Shown here: positions 24,927 through 33,258 of the stretch, piece after piece
Position numbering within the stretch: the first letter of the stretch is position 1
How the letters are laid out: each line of letters starts with the position of its first letter
Assembly: GCA_028343845.1 (NCBI GenBank)
Contig: JAOLZO010000020.1
Span: 1-44,081 of the forward strand
Reading direction: 5' to 3'
Source of the DNA: Verrucomicrobiota bacterium
Lineage (GTDB): Bacteria > Verrucomicrobiota > Verrucomicrobiia > Opitutales > Seribacteraceae
Length of the DNA: 44,081 nt
Notes under the pieces: generated by a model
What the model saw: only the letters and a program-made list of their open reading frames with translations
What the model was told of the DNA's origin: nothing
The model's database searches: none
Program-made: the position numbers and the translations under genes

Positions 24927-26233
24927 TAGAAGTTGTCCAGATTGATCAGCTCGACCTTTTTACCTGAAGACGTAGTTAGCGAAGGAGTGCCGGGTTGAGC
25001 GGTTGATCCACTCCCCACCTTGAGGCCAAAGCTTGTAAGCTTGTTCTTGAACTTGTCACTCAATTGGGTTTGTAAACTCCGAAGCGAATTTATCGCTTCA
25101 GGGGCGTCAATATTGTCTCCCTTCTTAAAAGGGTTAGCCACGATATCGTCCAAGATGGCTCTTTCGCTGTCAGTAACCGTACCAGGCCCAAGAACTTCTT
25201 CCCGCATTTGACCTTGTATGCTTTTGACCAAAGCGTTGGCTTCCATCTTCAGGGTGCTATCGTCCCACCAGCTTTCCTGTCCTCCTATTTCCATCAATCT
25301 GGAGAACATACCGTTCATGGCATTGAAGTTGGGAATATCATTCTTCAATTCCTCGGCGACCTTGGCGCTTCCAACTGTTCCGCTGATCGGGAGAGTTTCG
25401 TCCCCCACTTGAATGGAGTTCGCCTCTGGTGTGAACGTCTTGAATCCTTGATCCTGTGCGAAGCCGACCGACTCCTGTTGAAATTTTGCGAATTGAAGCG
25501 GGTCTATCGCATTGGCCATAGCTTCTTTGTTTGCACGCTGAATCTCCTGCAAGCCCATGCGTGGATCAATCTCACCTAACTGAACCTTCTTGGCTATCTC
25601 CTGCCCATAAGATCTGTAGCGCTCAGGCAATGCTTGAACGGCAGGAGCCGGGCCCTCGGTCATTTGTGGTGGAGGAGCAAAAGGATCAGGGTCGAGTGGT
25701 GGTATTTCGACACCTGCATCGACGTCGGCTTGGGTAAATGGTCTTGTGGGTTGGGCGAACATACTTTGGGCAAAGTCTTTGCCCAGTTGATCTGTCTCAG
25801 CCTTATTGAGGTATGCGTCGAGAAGCATAGCTTCCTGTCGGCCCTTTCTGCCCTCATCCCTTTCAGCCTGAGCTCTGGCCATTTCTTGATTCTCCATTTG
25901 CATACGGGCTTGAGCAAAAGCCATGGCCTGCTTGGCTAAGGCAGGGTCTTTTGATACCGCTTTTGCGGCCTCTGCCGCTTCCTCTCGACTGGTTATTCCA
26001 AAGCTTTGAAATATCGGATTGGTCGCATCTTCATCGTACATTCTGATGAATTGATTTTCGGAAGCTTTCTCCCTCTCCTTCTCTTCCTTGTTCTTTCGGA
26101 ACTTCTCGATGGAACTGCCAATCGTCTTGCCAAGATTGGCAAACATCTGTCCCTGAATAGCACCGCCCTGTGCGATCAGATTGGCGGCATTAGAGGTGTC
26201 CGCCACTCGGTAGTTTGTATTGAAAAATGTCAT
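24926..26233 (-). CDS. Probable internal virion (ejection) protein
   Basis: 435 residues. Highly helical, rich in Gln, Glu and Ala, with coiled-coil stretches (KFRKNKEEKEREKASENQ; AFAQARMQMENQEMARAQAE), a Pro-rich break near 190 and helical repeats at the end. Such proteins fill the position of internal core or ejection proteins (T7 gp14-16, P22 gp7/16/20) in short-tailed phages. Its stop overlaps the start of the giant polyvalent gene by one base. No enzyme motif is visible. Confidence 0.6.
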   Translation of the reverse strand: MTFFNTNYRVADTSNAANLIAQGGAIQGQMFANLGKTIGSSIEKFRKNKEEKEREKASENQFIRMYDEDATNPIFQSFGITSREEAAEAAKAVSKDPALAKQAMAFAQARMQMENQEMARAQAERDEGRKGRQEAMLLDAYLNKAETDQLGKDFAQSMFAQPTRPFTQADVDAGVEIPPLDPDPFAPPPQMTEGPAPAVQALPERYRSYGQEIAKKVQLGEIDPRMGLQEIQRANKEAMANAIDPLQFAKFQQESVGFAQDQGFKTFTPEANSIQVGDETLPISGTVGSAKVAEELKNDIPNFNAMNGMFSRLMEIGGQESWWDDSTLKMEANALVKSIQGQMREEVLGPGTVTDSERAILDDIVANPFKKGDNIDAPEAINSLRSLQTQLSDKFKNKLTSFGLKVGSGSTAQPGTPSLTTSSGKKVELINLDNF

Positions 26234-26235
26234 GA

Positions 26236-27888
26236 TTATCGTCCCCCCGGTAAGTATCCACCCGATAACAATCCTCCCCCAAGCGAACCAAGGCCCTGAA
26301 AGATTCCTGCTGTTCGTGAACCTTGTGATTGCATTCGAGCCGCCTCCAAGCCTGCTTGGTTAGCGTAGGCTTGGGAGGTGTAGTCGATACCGGCTTGAGG
26401 ATTAAGGTAAGCAGGACCGCTTTGCAGTCCATAACCTGCTCCTCCGAGGATGCTCTGAGCCTGTCCGACAGTCGATCCTCCAGATCGACCAAGGATGGCT
26501 TGAAACGGGTCGAGTTTGTTGGTCTGTTGAAGCGCCAACTCCTGCATCCGCAAGCCTCCCTCTTGTCCGAGTACGGACTGAGCAAAGGCTCTGTTCTGAT
26601 TAAGACGGTTACGGTCCTCCAAAAGCTTGGCGGTTACCTCGTCCTCGACTGAACCTACGTCAAAGGTTCGTCCAAGAGTTGTCGCTCTGGCCCTGCTCGC
26701 TTGTTCGATGTTTCGCTTTTCACGGTCAGTAAGTCCTTGGCCCATCCCAAGCAAAGCTTCGTTTGCAAGAGTCTCTCTTAACCCTGCCCCGGTGGGCGTA
26801 CCCGTTTGAGCGATCTGAGCAAGCATTGGGTCGGTTGCAGTCTGACCTTGAGTAGGTTGAGCCTGTGCAGGTTGAGCGGTTGCAGGTTGAGCGGTTGCTT
26901 GTGCCATAGGATCAACTTGTCCAGCCCTTCGCTCGCTACCGTCAGGCGTTCTTTGCTCAATCATGTCATTGGCGAATACGTCTGAAGGGCCGCCCACTTC
27001 ACCAATGCTGGTCATGATGTTCTGGTCCTTAAACTCGTCCATCACTCCCTTGTAGCGACCTGCCAAGCGTTCAACGTCTGCAAGGTCCCTTTCACGGGAC
27101 CTTGAAAGCTGAGAGCCTCCAATATCTTCGGTCAGGACTGAGAGTCCGAGGAACTTGTTGTCTTCATCAAACCCTGCTCGCCTGTCTTCGCCCTCAAGCA
27201 TTCTCGAATCACCAAGCAAGTCTATCATCCCGTCACCCCTTCTCTCCGAAGGGATGGATGCGGTCTGCCCTGCTTTGCTCAGGTCGGTAATGATGTTGCC
27301 TTGATCATCCGTTGCGAAAACGGGTTCTTGAGTGGTGGGAGTAGTGGTTGCGGAAGAGGTTTTTCTCTCGTTTGCTAATACTTCCGCTTCCCGAGATGCT
27401 TGCTTTGTAAGCATTTGCCAATGCGAATTAGAGACAGGCCCTATTTTTTGTCCCCCAGTTGAGCCTACTAGCTTTCCCGACTCGTCATAAATACCATACT
27501 TAGGAAGGGTGCCGCTTGTTTGTTCAGAATTAGGGCCAACTCTTCCAAAACTACCATTATCGATTGTTTTGATTGTAAAATCCCCTCCCTGAACAGTTTC
27601 GCCCGGCACGTCTCTTTGTCCCGTGACTAATCGCCCTTGCTCATCATAAGTTCCCGTGACTGCATCCCTTTGCCTTCCCAACAAGGTCTGCTTGAGAATG
27701 TCCGTATCCGTTTGGGCGGTGGATTTGCGAAGCGGAGCCTCGTAGGTTTCAAGGAGGTTTTGCAAGCCTCCCGTATCAGCAAAGTTTCCACTTCCTCGCA
27801 ACAGATCGACCTGAGCTTTCAGGCTATCAGCCATTGCCTCCGAGTAGTTCTGCTGGGCTGGTATATTGATTGATGGTGAACTTCCCAT
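26236..27888 (-). CDS. Probable internal virion protein with Gln/Ala/Pro repeats
   Basis: 550 residues. Starts MGSSPSINIPAQ; the middle has a low-complexity part (QATAQPATAQPAQAQPTQGQ) encoded by 15-bp direct repeats, and the end is Gly-rich (LGSLGGGLLSGGYLPGGR). A helical segment (FAQSVLGQEGGLRMQELALQQ) precedes the Gly-rich end. It follows the tail gene and precedes the other ejection candidates, so a DNA-ejection or tail-interior role is likely. Family not recognised. Confidence 0.6.
   Translation of the reverse strand: MGSSPSINIPAQQNYSEAMADSLKAQVDLLRGSGNFADTGGLQNLLETYEAPLRKSTAQTDTDILKQTLLGRQRDAVTGTYDEQGRLVTGQRDVPGETVQGGDFTIKTIDNGSFGRVGPNSEQTSGTLPKYGIYDESGKLVGSTGGQKIGPVSNSHWQMLTKQASREAEVLANERKTSSATTTPTTQEPVFATDDQGNIITDLSKAGQTASIPSERRGDGMIDLLGDSRMLEGEDRRAGFDEDNKFLGLSVLTEDIGGSQLSRSRERDLADVERLAGRYKGVMDEFKDQNIMTSIGEVGGPSDVFANDMIEQRTPDGSERRAGQVDPMAQATAQPATAQPAQAQPTQGQTATDPMLAQIAQTGTPTGAGLRETLANEALLGMGQGLTDREKRNIEQASRARATTLGRTFDVGSVEDEVTAKLLEDRNRLNQNRAFAQSVLGQEGGLRMQELALQQTNKLDPFQAILGRSGGSTVGQAQSILGGAGYGLQSGPAYLNPQAGIDYTSQAYANQAGLEAARMQSQGSRTAGIFQGLGSLGGGLLSGGYLPGGR
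26854..26898 (-). repeat. Three 15-bp direct repeats
   Basis: Plus-strand units AGGTTGAGCCTGTGC and twice AGGTTGAGCGGTTGC, in frame with a five-residue Gln/Pro/Ala repeat of the overlapping protein. The exact copies suggest recent slippage. Confidence 0.75.
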
Positions 27889-28226
27889 TATTCCTTCCTC
27901 CGATTAATTTGGTCGTAGTCGAACCACATCACGGGCTTGTTCTTCAAGGCCCGTTGCCATCCTACGAATGGCAATGGATATGGTATTCTTTCGATAAACT
28001 CTGAAATGCATGACTCTCCGATTGCTGTCTTCACAAACCAAGAGTCTGGTGCAGTCACGTTCCATTGATCGACAGGGTCACCCCCGTCCTTTCGGACTGC
28101 TTTGCCAAGCAAGAGGCTGTCTGGGGTCACGAAGACGTAACCGTTTGCCATGTATCGAGCAATGTCCTCTTCCATCGAGTCATCGAGCTTGTCGTAAAAC
28201 TCCTTGGCTTGGGCTAGGATGTTCAT
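27888..28226 (-). CDS. Small hypothetical phage protein
   Basis: 112 residues, overlapping both neighbours by a base or a few. Mixed alpha/beta with aromatic patches (GYVFVTPDSLLLG; PLPFVGWQRALKNKPVMWFDYDQI). It sits between tail and ejection genes. It may be a small acetyltransferase-like or tail-assembly accessory; I cannot support either choice. Confidence 0.65.
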   Translation of the reverse strand: MNILAQAKEFYDKLDDSMEEDIARYMANGYVFVTPDSLLLGKAVRKDGGDPVDQWNVTAPDSWFVKTAIGESCISEFIERIPYPLPFVGWQRALKNKPVMWFDYDQINRRKE

Positions 28227-28531
28227 TCGGTTGTAATGTATTCCTCGGTTGCCGTAGCGCTTACTGCGCTACCAAGATTGATCCTGAGCCATGAACTGCC
28301 GTTGGATACGGCCAAGCATGGCGAGCCTGCATCTCCATTGCTTACGTAAACCAGCCTGCCGACTGCATGACCGGGCATGGTTGTGACGGTGTAGTTTTCC
28401 AAAGTGATTGAGGTGGCAGAGATGCTTGGGACGGTAACGGATGGAGTGCCAAGCAGGTTGAGCAAGGGAGCAGTCAGTTCCACTCCCGTGTTCATGGTCG
28501 CTCCAGGTGTTACGGTGCAGGTTGTACTCAT
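28223..28531 (-). CDS. Small Ser/Thr-rich probable structural protein
   Basis: 102 residues rich in Ser, Thr and Val with a beta pattern (PSVTVPSISATSITLENYTVTTM; GRLVYVSNGDAGSPCLAVSNG). Overlaps both the tail gene and the next gene by about 4 bases. It resembles small decoration or fibre-tip units in composition; there is no specific match. Confidence 0.6.
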   Translation of the reverse strand: MSTTCTVTPGATMNTGVELTAPLLNLLGTPSVTVPSISATSITLENYTVTTMPGHAVGRLVYVSNGDAGSPCLAVSNGSSWLRINLGSAVSATATEEYITTE

Positions 28532-30138
28532 GCTATGCTCCTCCTCCCGTTAAGTTGGCCCTTCGAGCCTTCGACTAGCAAATGGCGGATCTTCGGATTG
28601 CCCTGTGTTATGCTTACGGAGACTTTGGCCGAATAGCCCCTCACCCGTCCGCCAAACCTAAGCAAGGCTTCTTCGGTTGTACTAGCACTATGGGTCAGGA
28701 CGGTTGCAGAGGAGTCAGGGTCAGTCGTAGCCAAGGTGATGCTCAAGGCATCACCGTTGCTTGTTTCCACGCCTAATTGGCCGCCCTTCCAATGTTTGAC
28801 CCCACCGCTTCCCAAAGAGAAGCTTCTGGAAGTAAGAGTGCCGGTGATGGCAGTCGTAGCTGAACTTGCAGAACTGCCTATCTGCCTGCCTGAATCGTCA
28901 ACGGTAGCCCCTGTACCCGTGTATTGATACCAACCCGTAGGTCCTGCGATGAACAGTTGCCTGCGTTGAGGGTTGGTCCCGAAAGGAAGGGTGACAAAGT
29001 CATCGATCTGAAAGCCCGATGGGAAGGTGTCTTTGGATATGAATGCACCGCCAAGAATGTCGTACACCCAGACGGTGTTGTTGACCGTGCTTGAGCCTGT
29101 TGGGAAGGCAAAGAATACCTTGTTGTCAAAGACCTTGGAGACTGCCCCTGAGACTGCGGAAAGGTTAATGTCCTTGATTTGATCAGCTATGGGAGCGGTC
29201 AAGGGTTTGGCCTCTCCGCTTACTTTCGAGATACTTACTCCAAGACCCTTTGCCGGGTCCAAGCCTTGCTGAAGAACCATGATGCCTGCGTCCGAAAGGA
29301 AGTAGATTTGAGGCCCACTATTGACGATGCTCTTGCGAGCTATGCATCCATATTCCCTGGTAACCTCAATCACACCTGCCGAAGAAGGCGTAGTCACATT
29401 CGTGATCATGTGAATGCTCTTCTCCATGAAGCAAATTATTTGGTCTTCGAGGTAACCGTGAAAGGCTACAAGCTTATCGGCTGACCCTTTGTTGATTCTG
29501 AACTGAGCCTCACTCGCAACGAAGTTGTTCGAGTCCAAACTGTCACTCATTATCAAGGTGTACGGAGAGTCGGTTGGTTGGGGTATGATTACCCGATTGC
29601 GAAAGCTCAATCCGTATTCCGTATTGGGCATGGCAATGCCACTTCCGCTTGCTACACTTGTCTTGACGAGAAAGTCATTGGCCACGTCCCCGTCCCATTC
29701 CAATGGCCGTTTGTTCTTACCCCTGAACAGGATCAGCTTGTCGAATACCTGGACGAAGGATGCCTTGTCTGCCAAGGCCACAACTTCACCGCCCGGATAA
29801 GCAATGTCTATACCCGAAGTGTTTGCCGAGTTGTACAGGATGACCTTGTCCTTCGTTGCGAAGGCAAGGTATTCGGTAGAGTCAGATGGCGATTGGAAGG
29901 TAGTCGAGGTGAATACCTGCTCCGTGTCAGCAGAGTAACTCAGGGTTACTGAGCCTGCCTTGAACGACAAGCCTTCCCTCAAGGAAGCCTTGTCCCCGTT
30001 CAGCCTCATGTTGATGGATTCGGTGACGGTCCCCTCCTCCAAGCTAGTAGGCTCAAGGTAGGTGTTAATCGCACGAAAAGCACCGTCCCCATCTCTTTCG
30101 ACAGGGTCATCAAGCTTACCATACGAGCGGTAGATCAT
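28528..30138 (-). CDS. Tail/head-closure protein, P22 gp10-like
   Basis: 536 residues from the ATG at 30138 (ATGA overlap with the tiny membrane gene). A long repeating beta pattern, with blocks such as DKLILFRGKNKRPLEWDGD, FRNRVIIPQPTDSPYTLIMS, DQIICFMEKSIHMIT and NNTVWVYDILGGAFISK, gives a propeller-like layout typical of P22 gp10/T7 gp12-type tail hub proteins that close the head and hold the packaged DNA. Position downstream of fibre genes and upstream of ejection proteins fits a short-tailed phage. Confidence 0.75.
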   Translation of the reverse strand: MIYRSYGKLDDPVERDGDGAFRAINTYLEPTSLEEGTVTESINMRLNGDKASLREGLSFKAGSVTLSYSADTEQVFTSTTFQSPSDSTEYLAFATKDKVILYNSANTSGIDIAYPGGEVVALADKASFVQVFDKLILFRGKNKRPLEWDGDVANDFLVKTSVASGSGIAMPNTEYGLSFRNRVIIPQPTDSPYTLIMSDSLDSNNFVASEAQFRINKGSADKLVAFHGYLEDQIICFMEKSIHMITNVTTPSSAGVIEVTREYGCIARKSIVNSGPQIYFLSDAGIMVLQQGLDPAKGLGVSISKVSGEAKPLTAPIADQIKDINLSAVSGAVSKVFDNKVFFAFPTGSSTVNNTVWVYDILGGAFISKDTFPSGFQIDDFVTLPFGTNPQRRQLFIAGPTGWYQYTGTGATVDDSGRQIGSSASSATTAITGTLTSRSFSLGSGGVKHWKGGQLGVETSNGDALSITLATTDPDSSATVLTHSASTTEEALLRFGGRVRGYSAKVSVSITQGNPKIRHLLVEGSKGQLNGRRSIA

Positions 30139-30278
30139 TTCTTCCTGAGCGCCTCCATTATCTTGATGGTAAGGTAGGTAATGGTGAACAGTCCTGCCGT
30201 GATACCGATCCACTCGTTTATCTTCCCTGACATGGTAGCCAAAGTTCCCCAGCATCCTATGAGCGTTGTCTTGTCCAT
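30135..30278 (-). CDS. Tiny single-pass membrane protein (47 aa)
   Basis: Starts at an ATG overlapping the stop of the 38-aa gene upstream and ends in ATGA with the tail gene. One transmembrane segment (INEWIGITAGLFTITYLTIKIM) and a basic end (EALRKK). Size, topology and pairing with the neighbouring tiny membrane gene suggest a holin-like or spanin-like role, but there is no sequence match. Confidence 0.55.
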   Translation of the reverse strand: MDKTTLIGCWGTLATMSGKINEWIGITAGLFTITYLTIKIMEALRKK

Positions 30279-30394
30279 TAGAGGCAACAGTCGAGGACGA
30301 TGATGGCGATGACTGCGATGAGTAACCAAGTGATCATTTTGCCTTGGGTTGAGAGGGTTTTGTAGCGGTCTGCTAGGAGTTTGAAGTTCTTCAT
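30278..30394 (-). CDS. Tiny single-pass membrane protein (38 aa)
   Basis: Reads MKNFKLLADRYKTLSTQGK at the front, a charged face, then a transmembrane helix (MITWLLIAVIAIIVLDCC). Start/stop coupling (TAATG) with the 47-aa gene supports a real gene pair. Two tiny membrane proteins in tandem recall phage lysis cassettes. Confidence 0.5.
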   Translation of the reverse strand: MKNFKLLADRYKTLSTQGKMITWLLIAVIAIIVLDCCL

Positions 30395-30435
30395 TTGGCT
30401 TGTGGGAGTGGATGGAATCGCCTTAGGCTTTGGTT

Positions 30436-30765
30436 ATGAGCGAGCCGGAAGAAGTGAGGAAAGCAGGTGAGATTCTTCATAAGCGACAAAACAAATTTTA
30501 TCGTATAAGCGGGATTCGGTATCTTACGATGCTTTGCTTGGTTCTGTTTTGCGCCTACAAATGGCAGGATGGCCCTGAGGCGTGGAACTGGGAGTCGGGG
30601 TGCGCTGGCTTGGTGGCATTTTGGGTTTTTTACGGTGCTTGTTCTCAAATTGACCGCATATGCAAAAAGGGAGACGAACCGTATTTGAAAGTCCGTGAGG
30701 ATTATTACAAAGGGCTTACTCAAGCTAGGGAACAAGGGAAAGATGCTGAGGATCTTATGTTTTAA
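30436..30765 (+). CDS. Two-helix membrane protein on the opposite strand (moron candidate)
   Basis: 109 residues from the ATG at 30436. Two membrane segments (YLTMLCLVLFCAYKW and CAGLVAFWVFYGACSQI) are followed by a charged tail (YLKVREDYYKGLTQAREQGKDAEDL). It runs against the late operon, between divergent and convergent minus genes, which is typical of morons expressed in the lysogen. The function could be superinfection exclusion or an envelope change; nothing in the sequence decides this. Confidence 0.7.
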   Translation: MSEPEEVRKAGEILHKRQNKFYRISGIRYLTMLCLVLFCAYKWQDGPEAWNWESGCAGLVAFWVFYGACSQIDRICKKGDEPYLKVREDYYKGLTQAREQGKDAEDLMF

Positions 30766-30776
30766 CCTTGGTGCGT

Positions 30777-31205
30777 TCATTTCGTAGGAAACGGTGGTCT
30801 TGTCATGTGCTTCATCGCTTCCGACTTGGAACAAGTCTCAGCGGTCTTTCGGGCGATGAAGATCGGAATCAGTAGGTAAGCCCCCAAGATGCAAGCCGCT
30901 ACGATGAGGATGCGTTTGACCGTTGAGGTGAAGCTTTCAAAGGTCGATTCATGACCTTCCATCTTTGAATCAAGCAGAGCTTCAACTCCTGCCTGAGTCA
31001 GAGTCTCTTCAAGGTCTTCGTTCTCACTCGAAAGGTGGTAAATCTCTCCACCTGCATATCCTACCCCACTTCCGATTGCGGCCCCTCCGGGTCCGGCAAT
31101 CGCACCGCCTAATGCCGCTCCTCCGATTGAGGCGGCAGGGGTTACGAGCTTGGTCATGGAGCATCCCGTCCCGATCAAGCTGATGAATATGCAGAACTTG
31201 ATCAT
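30777..31205 (-). CDS. Lipoprotein-like membrane protein with glycine zipper
   Basis: 142 residues from the ATG at 31205. A hydrophobic start with C15 (FCIFISLIGTGC) resembles a lipoprotein signal, though the -3 residue is not the usual Leu. Next comes a glycine-zipper stretch (GGAALGGAIAGPGGAAIGSG), a charged middle, and a C-terminal membrane helix (ILIVAACILGAYLLIPIFIA). Glycine zippers insert in membranes and form channels, so a role in DNA entry or lysis is plausible. It lies among fibre/tail genes and ends 11 bases from the convergent moron. Confidence 0.65.
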   Translation of the reverse strand: MIKFCIFISLIGTGCSMTKLVTPAASIGGAALGGAIAGPGGAAIGSGVGYAGGEIYHLSSENEDLEETLTQAGVEALLDSKMEGHESTFESFTSTVKRILIVAACILGAYLLIPIFIARKTAETCSKSEAMKHMTRPPFPTK

Positions 31206-31447
31206 TCGGGCATAGGTGGCGACCATTCCGACCCTTCGAGGATCGTTAGTATTTCGGAGTGCGTATACTGAGTCTTTCCATCGAGAAAAGTAGGTGTGTC
31301 ACCCTCGAACTTGACGAAGGTTTTGTCACCCCTCGATCCGTCAGCATTTACGCTCCATCGCAAAGTGTCGGCACTTGTCTCGAATACTTGGCTAAAGTCA
31401 ACGGATGATACGTCCGATTGGTCGATGATTACGTAGGTTCGGCTCAT
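31202..31447 (-). CDS. Small hypothetical phage protein
   Basis: 81 residues, overlapping both neighbours. A beta-type sequence (TYVIIDQSDVSSVDFSQVF; KTFVKFEGDTPTFLDGKTQYTHSEILTILEG). Its position after the LamG protein gene suggests a tail-fibre chaperone or accessory. Not recognised. Confidence 0.6.
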   Translation of the reverse strand: MSRTYVIIDQSDVSSVDFSQVFETSADTLRWSVNADGSRGDKTFVKFEGDTPTFLDGKTQYTHSEILTILEGSEWSPPMPE

Positions 31448-32205
31448 GATGGGACGGTGGTTGAATAGGTCGGTCCGTTTGTTCCTGTTGCATTGTTACC
31501 CCCTGAGCCTTGGTCTACTACAGTTCCGATTACATCCGTATTTGCAGGTGCGCCTCCTCCCGAATCGGTGTCCCCTGTTCCGTCTCCCATTCGCCACCAT
31601 CCTACGGGATTGAGTGAAGAAAGGTCACCAGGCACTCCACTATTGTAAATGCTTGTGATTTGTGAGGCAGACAGTACGGAATCAAAAACTGCAACCTCAT
31701 CAAGCAGTCCGTCAAAATTAGCGAAACTGCCCGAATAAGCCGGGGGCATCCCTGCGATATATGTCGTTGAAGTGCTGAATGACGCTCTGCTTAAAGTCCC
31801 CGACCCATCTTGCGATCCGTTCAAGTAAAGCAACACATCGTTTCCTGAGAGAGTTGCCGCTACGTGATACCATGTATTCGTGAGAATAGTTGTAGACCCT
31901 GTGATTCTGCTCCCCCAAAGTTCAAACGATATACCGCCAAATATTTGCAATTGCCTAACTTTGAATGCATCGGCTGGATAAGAGAAACTGTCTCCGCCCC
32001 ATCCCATAATAACTCGGTAACCCCCGTGGTAATCACTTTTGATCCATGCCGACATGGTGAAGTTAGTATCTAGCGCAATGGCAGAAGTACCCAGAAGAAG
32101 CTCATCATTCGACCCGTCAAATTCTGCCGACATGGTTGAGGGGTCGAAACTCGATGAAGCGGCAGGGGTTGCGAAACCCGACATGGATGGAAGGACCAAT
32201 GACAT
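31444..32205 (-). CDS. LamG/concanavalin-like tail protein (receptor binding candidate)
   Basis: 253 residues. The core (about 25-205) is a LamG jelly-roll: FDGSNDELLLG, FTMSAWIKSDY, NTWYHVAATLSGNDVLLYLNG, FDGLLDEVAVFDSVLSASQI, all strands of the LamG/Concanavalin-A-like fold that binds sugars. The tail has a short repetitive Gly/Asn end (GGNNATGTNGPTYS). In phages these domains recognise surface glycans, so this is a likely host-recognition element of the tail. It overlaps its neighbours by 1-4 bases. Confidence 0.8.
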   Translation of the reverse strand: MSLVLPSMSGFATPAASSSFDPSTMSAEFDGSNDELLLGTSAIALDTNFTMSAWIKSDYHGGYRVIMGWGGDSFSYPADAFKVRQLQIFGGISFELWGSRITGSTTILTNTWYHVAATLSGNDVLLYLNGSQDGSGTLSRASFSTSTTYIAGMPPAYSGSFANFDGLLDEVAVFDSVLSASQITSIYNSGVPGDLSSLNPVGWWRMGDGTGDTDSGGGAPANTDVIGTVVDQGSGGNNATGTNGPTYSTTVPS

Positions 32206-32852
32206 TAGCTTGCCGTATCGCCTCCCAAAACGAAGGTGTCTGCCACATAGGCGGCAAGGGTTGCGACTCCCTTGTTCCCGGCAATCTTCGTATGAGATTG
32301 GCGGTTGCTAACGGTAACTCCAGAGCCAGCGGCAAAGGTGACCTGTCCTGCTCCGATCTGGATACAGGTGCAGGTGAAACCTGCTCCAAGCGAAGGGGCT
32401 ACCGTTACCGTAATTGCGGAGCCATTGTTAAGGGTAATGACCTTGCCCTTGTCAGCCGCAACAAGAGTGTAGGTTGTCCCGGTCTGGGCATTGACTGAAG
32501 CGGTGAATCCATGAAGAGCGTTTCCACCTAAGTCTACGGCTGACGATGCAACTGCAAGGACGTTGCCGTCACTTGTGCCTGTAGCGGCTACTGCCGCAGT
32601 TCCCAAACCAAGGTTGGTTCTGGCTCCCGAAGCGGTGCTTGAACCCGTACCTCCGTCTGCTACCGCCAAGTCGGTTATGCCTGCTACGGATCCGCCTGTT
32701 ATGGCGGCTGAGGAGTTGGTTGCCGCAAGTAAGTTGGCAACCGTTACCTTCTTGGTTGTCGGTGTTCCCGAAACGTCGGTGATCGGCAGAACGTCTCCTG
32801 TTGCCGGAGCCGTTCCGAGTGCCGTAAGTTCTGATATTTTCTTGTTTGCCAT
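32205..32852 (-). CDS. Tail fibre-type structural protein
   Basis: 215 residues with the familiar phage fibre start (KKISELTALGTAPATGDVLPI, then TTKKVTVANLL) and a VADGGTGSSTASGARTNLGLGT repeat segment found in many fibre and spike proteins. The end is a beta-type, Thr/Val-rich unit (TLNNGSAITVTVAPSLG). It is a short version of fibre proteins, probably a stalk or adaptor for the LamG protein next to it. Confidence 0.8.
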   Translation of the reverse strand: MANKKISELTALGTAPATGDVLPITDVSGTPTTKKVTVANLLAATNSSAAITGGSVAGITDLAVADGGTGSSTASGARTNLGLGTAAVAATGTSDGNVLAVASSAVDLGGNALHGFTASVNAQTGTTYTLVAADKGKVITLNNGSAITVTVAPSLGAGFTCTCIQIGAGQVTFAAGSGVTVSNRQSHTKIAGNKGVATLAAYVADTFVLGGDTAS

Positions 32853-32854
32853 GA

Positions 32855-32992
32855 TTAGTCGAATGCTAGGAAGATGTTGTCTTCGGTTCGTAGGAAAGCT
32901 CCAGACTCTGCTCGCAGGACACCGTCAATCGGAGGACCGACTATCGAGTCGGTCGTCGAATCTATGCCTATGAGAACGCCAAGCTGAGGCAT
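32855..32992 (-). CDS. Tiny phage protein (45 aa)
   Basis: MPQLGVLIGIDSTTDSI followed by VGPPIDGVLRAESGAFL and a short end. It fills a gap between the fibre gene and the 86-aa gene, with stop and start within 3 bases of its neighbours, so it is probably translated. Role unknown, perhaps a small fibre component. Confidence 0.5.
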   Translation of the reverse strand: MPQLGVLIGIDSTTDSIVGPPIDGVLRAESGAFLRTEDNIFLAFD

Positions 32993-32993
32993 C

Positions 32994-33254
32994 TTACTTT
33001 TTGTAAACGATGGCAGCCCCCGAAGCTAAGGTGACTGAAGTAAAAGGCCCGTAGAGGACCTGACCCTGACTGAAGACGGTTGCGTCCGTGATTAATGCAG
33101 ATGAGTTCTCCATCTCACCGGTGTAGGCAGAAAGAACAGAGTCTTCAGTAAACTGGATGCTGGTGAATTCGCCTGCGTGTGCGCCTGTGTTATTGATGTA
33201 CTTGGAGCCTCCGGCCCCCATCGAGTTCAAAATATTGATTCCTGATAATCCCAT
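32994..33254 (-). CDS. Small structural-type protein
   Basis: 86 residues. Beta-rich and Ser/Thr/Gly-rich (YINNTGAHAGEFTSIQFTED; GQVLYGPFTSVTLASGAAIVY), typical of small capsid decoration or tail proteins. It follows the adaptor gene by 4 bases. No certain family. Confidence 0.6.
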   Translation of the reverse strand: MGLSGINILNSMGAGGSKYINNTGAHAGEFTSIQFTEDSVLSAYTGEMENSSALITDATVFSQGQVLYGPFTSVTLASGAAIVYKK

Positions 33255-33258
33255 AATT

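Noticed and set aside
30391-30834. 147-residue minus frame opposite the moron
   Set aside because: The plus-strand frame has coherent membrane helices and a charged tail; the minus one is a shadow.
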